Source: Heliocidaris erythrogramma
Lineage: Eukaryota; Echinodermata; Echinoidea; Camarodonta; Echinometridae
Direction of reading: 5' to 3'
Assembly (NCBI GenBank): GCA_025617745.1
Contig: CM046858.1
Coordinates: 36,287,119 to 36,351,118, forward strand
Length of the DNA stretch: 64,000 nucleotides
Below the pieces are notes generated by a model. That model did no database searches. It saw nothing but the letters and a program-made list of their open reading frames with translations, and had not been told where the DNA came from. The translations under genes and the position numbers were made by a program. Below, in pieces: positions 63,063 to 64,000 of the stretch (positions are counted from its first letter, which is position 1; every line of letters begins with the position of its first letter).

Positions 63063-63643
63063 GTACACCAGGGGGATTCTGCACATGTTATTGTCAAAAG
63101 AGCCTTTGTAAATTTAATTACCGCCTATGTGTTGTAATGCATGCATGTCATTTCTACCCGTAGTTACGTGTATGATAGGTCCTTATTCAGGATCAAGTGC
63201 AACTTTTCTTGCAATAGCTGACTAGCCAGGTTGAAGGAAATACATGTACCGTATTCGCCGGCGGAAAGGCCGCACTATTTTCACTCCAAATATGATCCCA
63301 AAGTCGGGGTGCGGCCTATGGGCCGCAACAGAGAAAAATAAACTGCCTCCAAAATCACCACACGTATTGGAATGGACGGGACCAACGTTAGATCTAACAC
63401 TACACTACAGTAGGCCCCCTAAGCCTGTGCTCTATCTCCAACGATGTAGATCTACTTATCTTTCAAGTACTGAAATATTTTCAGTAATAAATATAATTCA
63501 GAACTAATAACTACATATCTTATCAATATAGTTACAAACACGGCCTCGTTGGTCTTCCGAGGCTGACAAAGCACTCGTACGAAGCTCTCTATTGAGCTCT
63601 AGTAAAGTGCTGAAATCAGCCACCCCGGTAGATGTTTTCTGTG
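63063..63643. other. CEP57 intron continuing right
   Basis: Contains an inverted-word repeat remnant (GGCCGCACTATTTTCACTCC and GGGGTGCGGCC, about 63267-63318). No exon seen. Confidence 0.45.
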
Positions 63644-63824
63644 CTATGGGACGCCAAGTGTGCCCTGACTGCTTCTGTTACAAAATCACCCTGCAATTTT
63701 ACTTTTGTAACAAAATCATTAGTGTGGATTGATTTTGTAACAAAATCACCAGTGGGGATTGATTTTATAACAAAATCATTGATTTTGTAACAAAAGCAGA
63801 CAGGGTACACTTGGCGCCCCATAG
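63644..63824. mobile_element. 181 bp MITE with palindromic TTTTGTAACAAAATCA core
   Basis: Terminal repeats of about 46 bp (CTATGGGRCGCCAAGTGT, CCCTG, TGTTACAAAATCA) with TA at both outer edges, hinting at a Tc1/mariner-type target. The core repeats the palindrome TTTTGTAACAAAATCA four to five times, spaced by GTG(T/G)GGATTGA. Confidence 0.8.
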
Positions 63825-64000
63825 TAGGGGCTTTGTAAGTTTTAATTTGTCTTTTGAGCACACCCTTTGTATGTGTTGAGATCAATGGCACCCCCTCAAC
63901 CTCCGCGCTATTTCAGTGCGGTTGTATCCTTGCCGGATCCTTCACGGAGATGTATGTATTTTGTATGGAGAACGGACATTATCGCAGAGGATTTTTCATA

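Noticed and set aside
63687-63795. CRISPR-like repeat array
   Set aside because: Animal genome, spacers of only a few bases to about 12 bases, and enclosed in a MITE.

Overview
This is a stretch of animal nuclear genome: AT-rich, with GT-AG introns, long introns, no prokaryote-like gene packing, and very many short inverted-repeat transposons, homopolymer G/C runs and microsatellites. Dense TACATGTA-type words, deuterostome-like proteins and this MITE load suit a marine invertebrate deuterostome, most plausibly an echinoderm such as a sea urchin. That placement is inference; nothing here proves it.

Two genes are firmly recognisable. On the minus strand, 24964-49526 holds the whole coding region of an importin subunit alpha (karyopherin alpha) of the KPNA1/5/6 type: 13 coding exons, 523 codons, every junction GT-AG and every phase consistent. 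It has an IBB domain, ARM repeats and an acidic C-terminus. On the plus strand, 60877-63062 holds three internal exons of a CEP57-family centrosomal protein (CEP57/CEP57L1, translokin); its start lies upstream and unidentified, and it runs off the right edge. Just before the second CEP57 exon lies a decayed, frameshifted copy of that same exon. At the far left (203-411, plus) is a probable terminal coding exon of a third, unrecognised gene. The two main genes are head to head, about 8-11 kb apart.

The rest is mostly transposon debris. 0.4-4.3 kb: quiet AT-rich sequence, possibly the 3' UTR of the left-edge gene. 4.4-15.5 kb: hairpin elements, a MULE-like foldback element with a second copy inserted into its own terminal repeat (both with 9-10 bp target duplications), hAT-like elements, poly-G/poly-C tracts and local tandem repeats. 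16.7-17.3 kb: a MITE interrupted by a second element. 17.3-24.9 kb: repeat-poor sequence downstream of the importin gene that may include its 3' UTR. 25-49.5 kb: importin introns carrying two tRNA-derived SINEs, at least ten MITE or foldback elements, and a 980 bp element with subterminal GGTGCGTCAT repeats nested in another MITE. 50-60.8 kb: intergenic, with a foldback-element relative interrupted by two insertions, several other inverted-repeat elements, and an inverted pair of ~165 bp repeats.

No reverse transcriptase, transposase ORF, rRNA, functional tRNA or CRISPR array was recognised. The transposons appear non-autonomous. Functionally, importin alpha is a cargo adaptor for nuclear import and CEP57 is a centriole/microtubule protein; nothing beyond proximity links them here.
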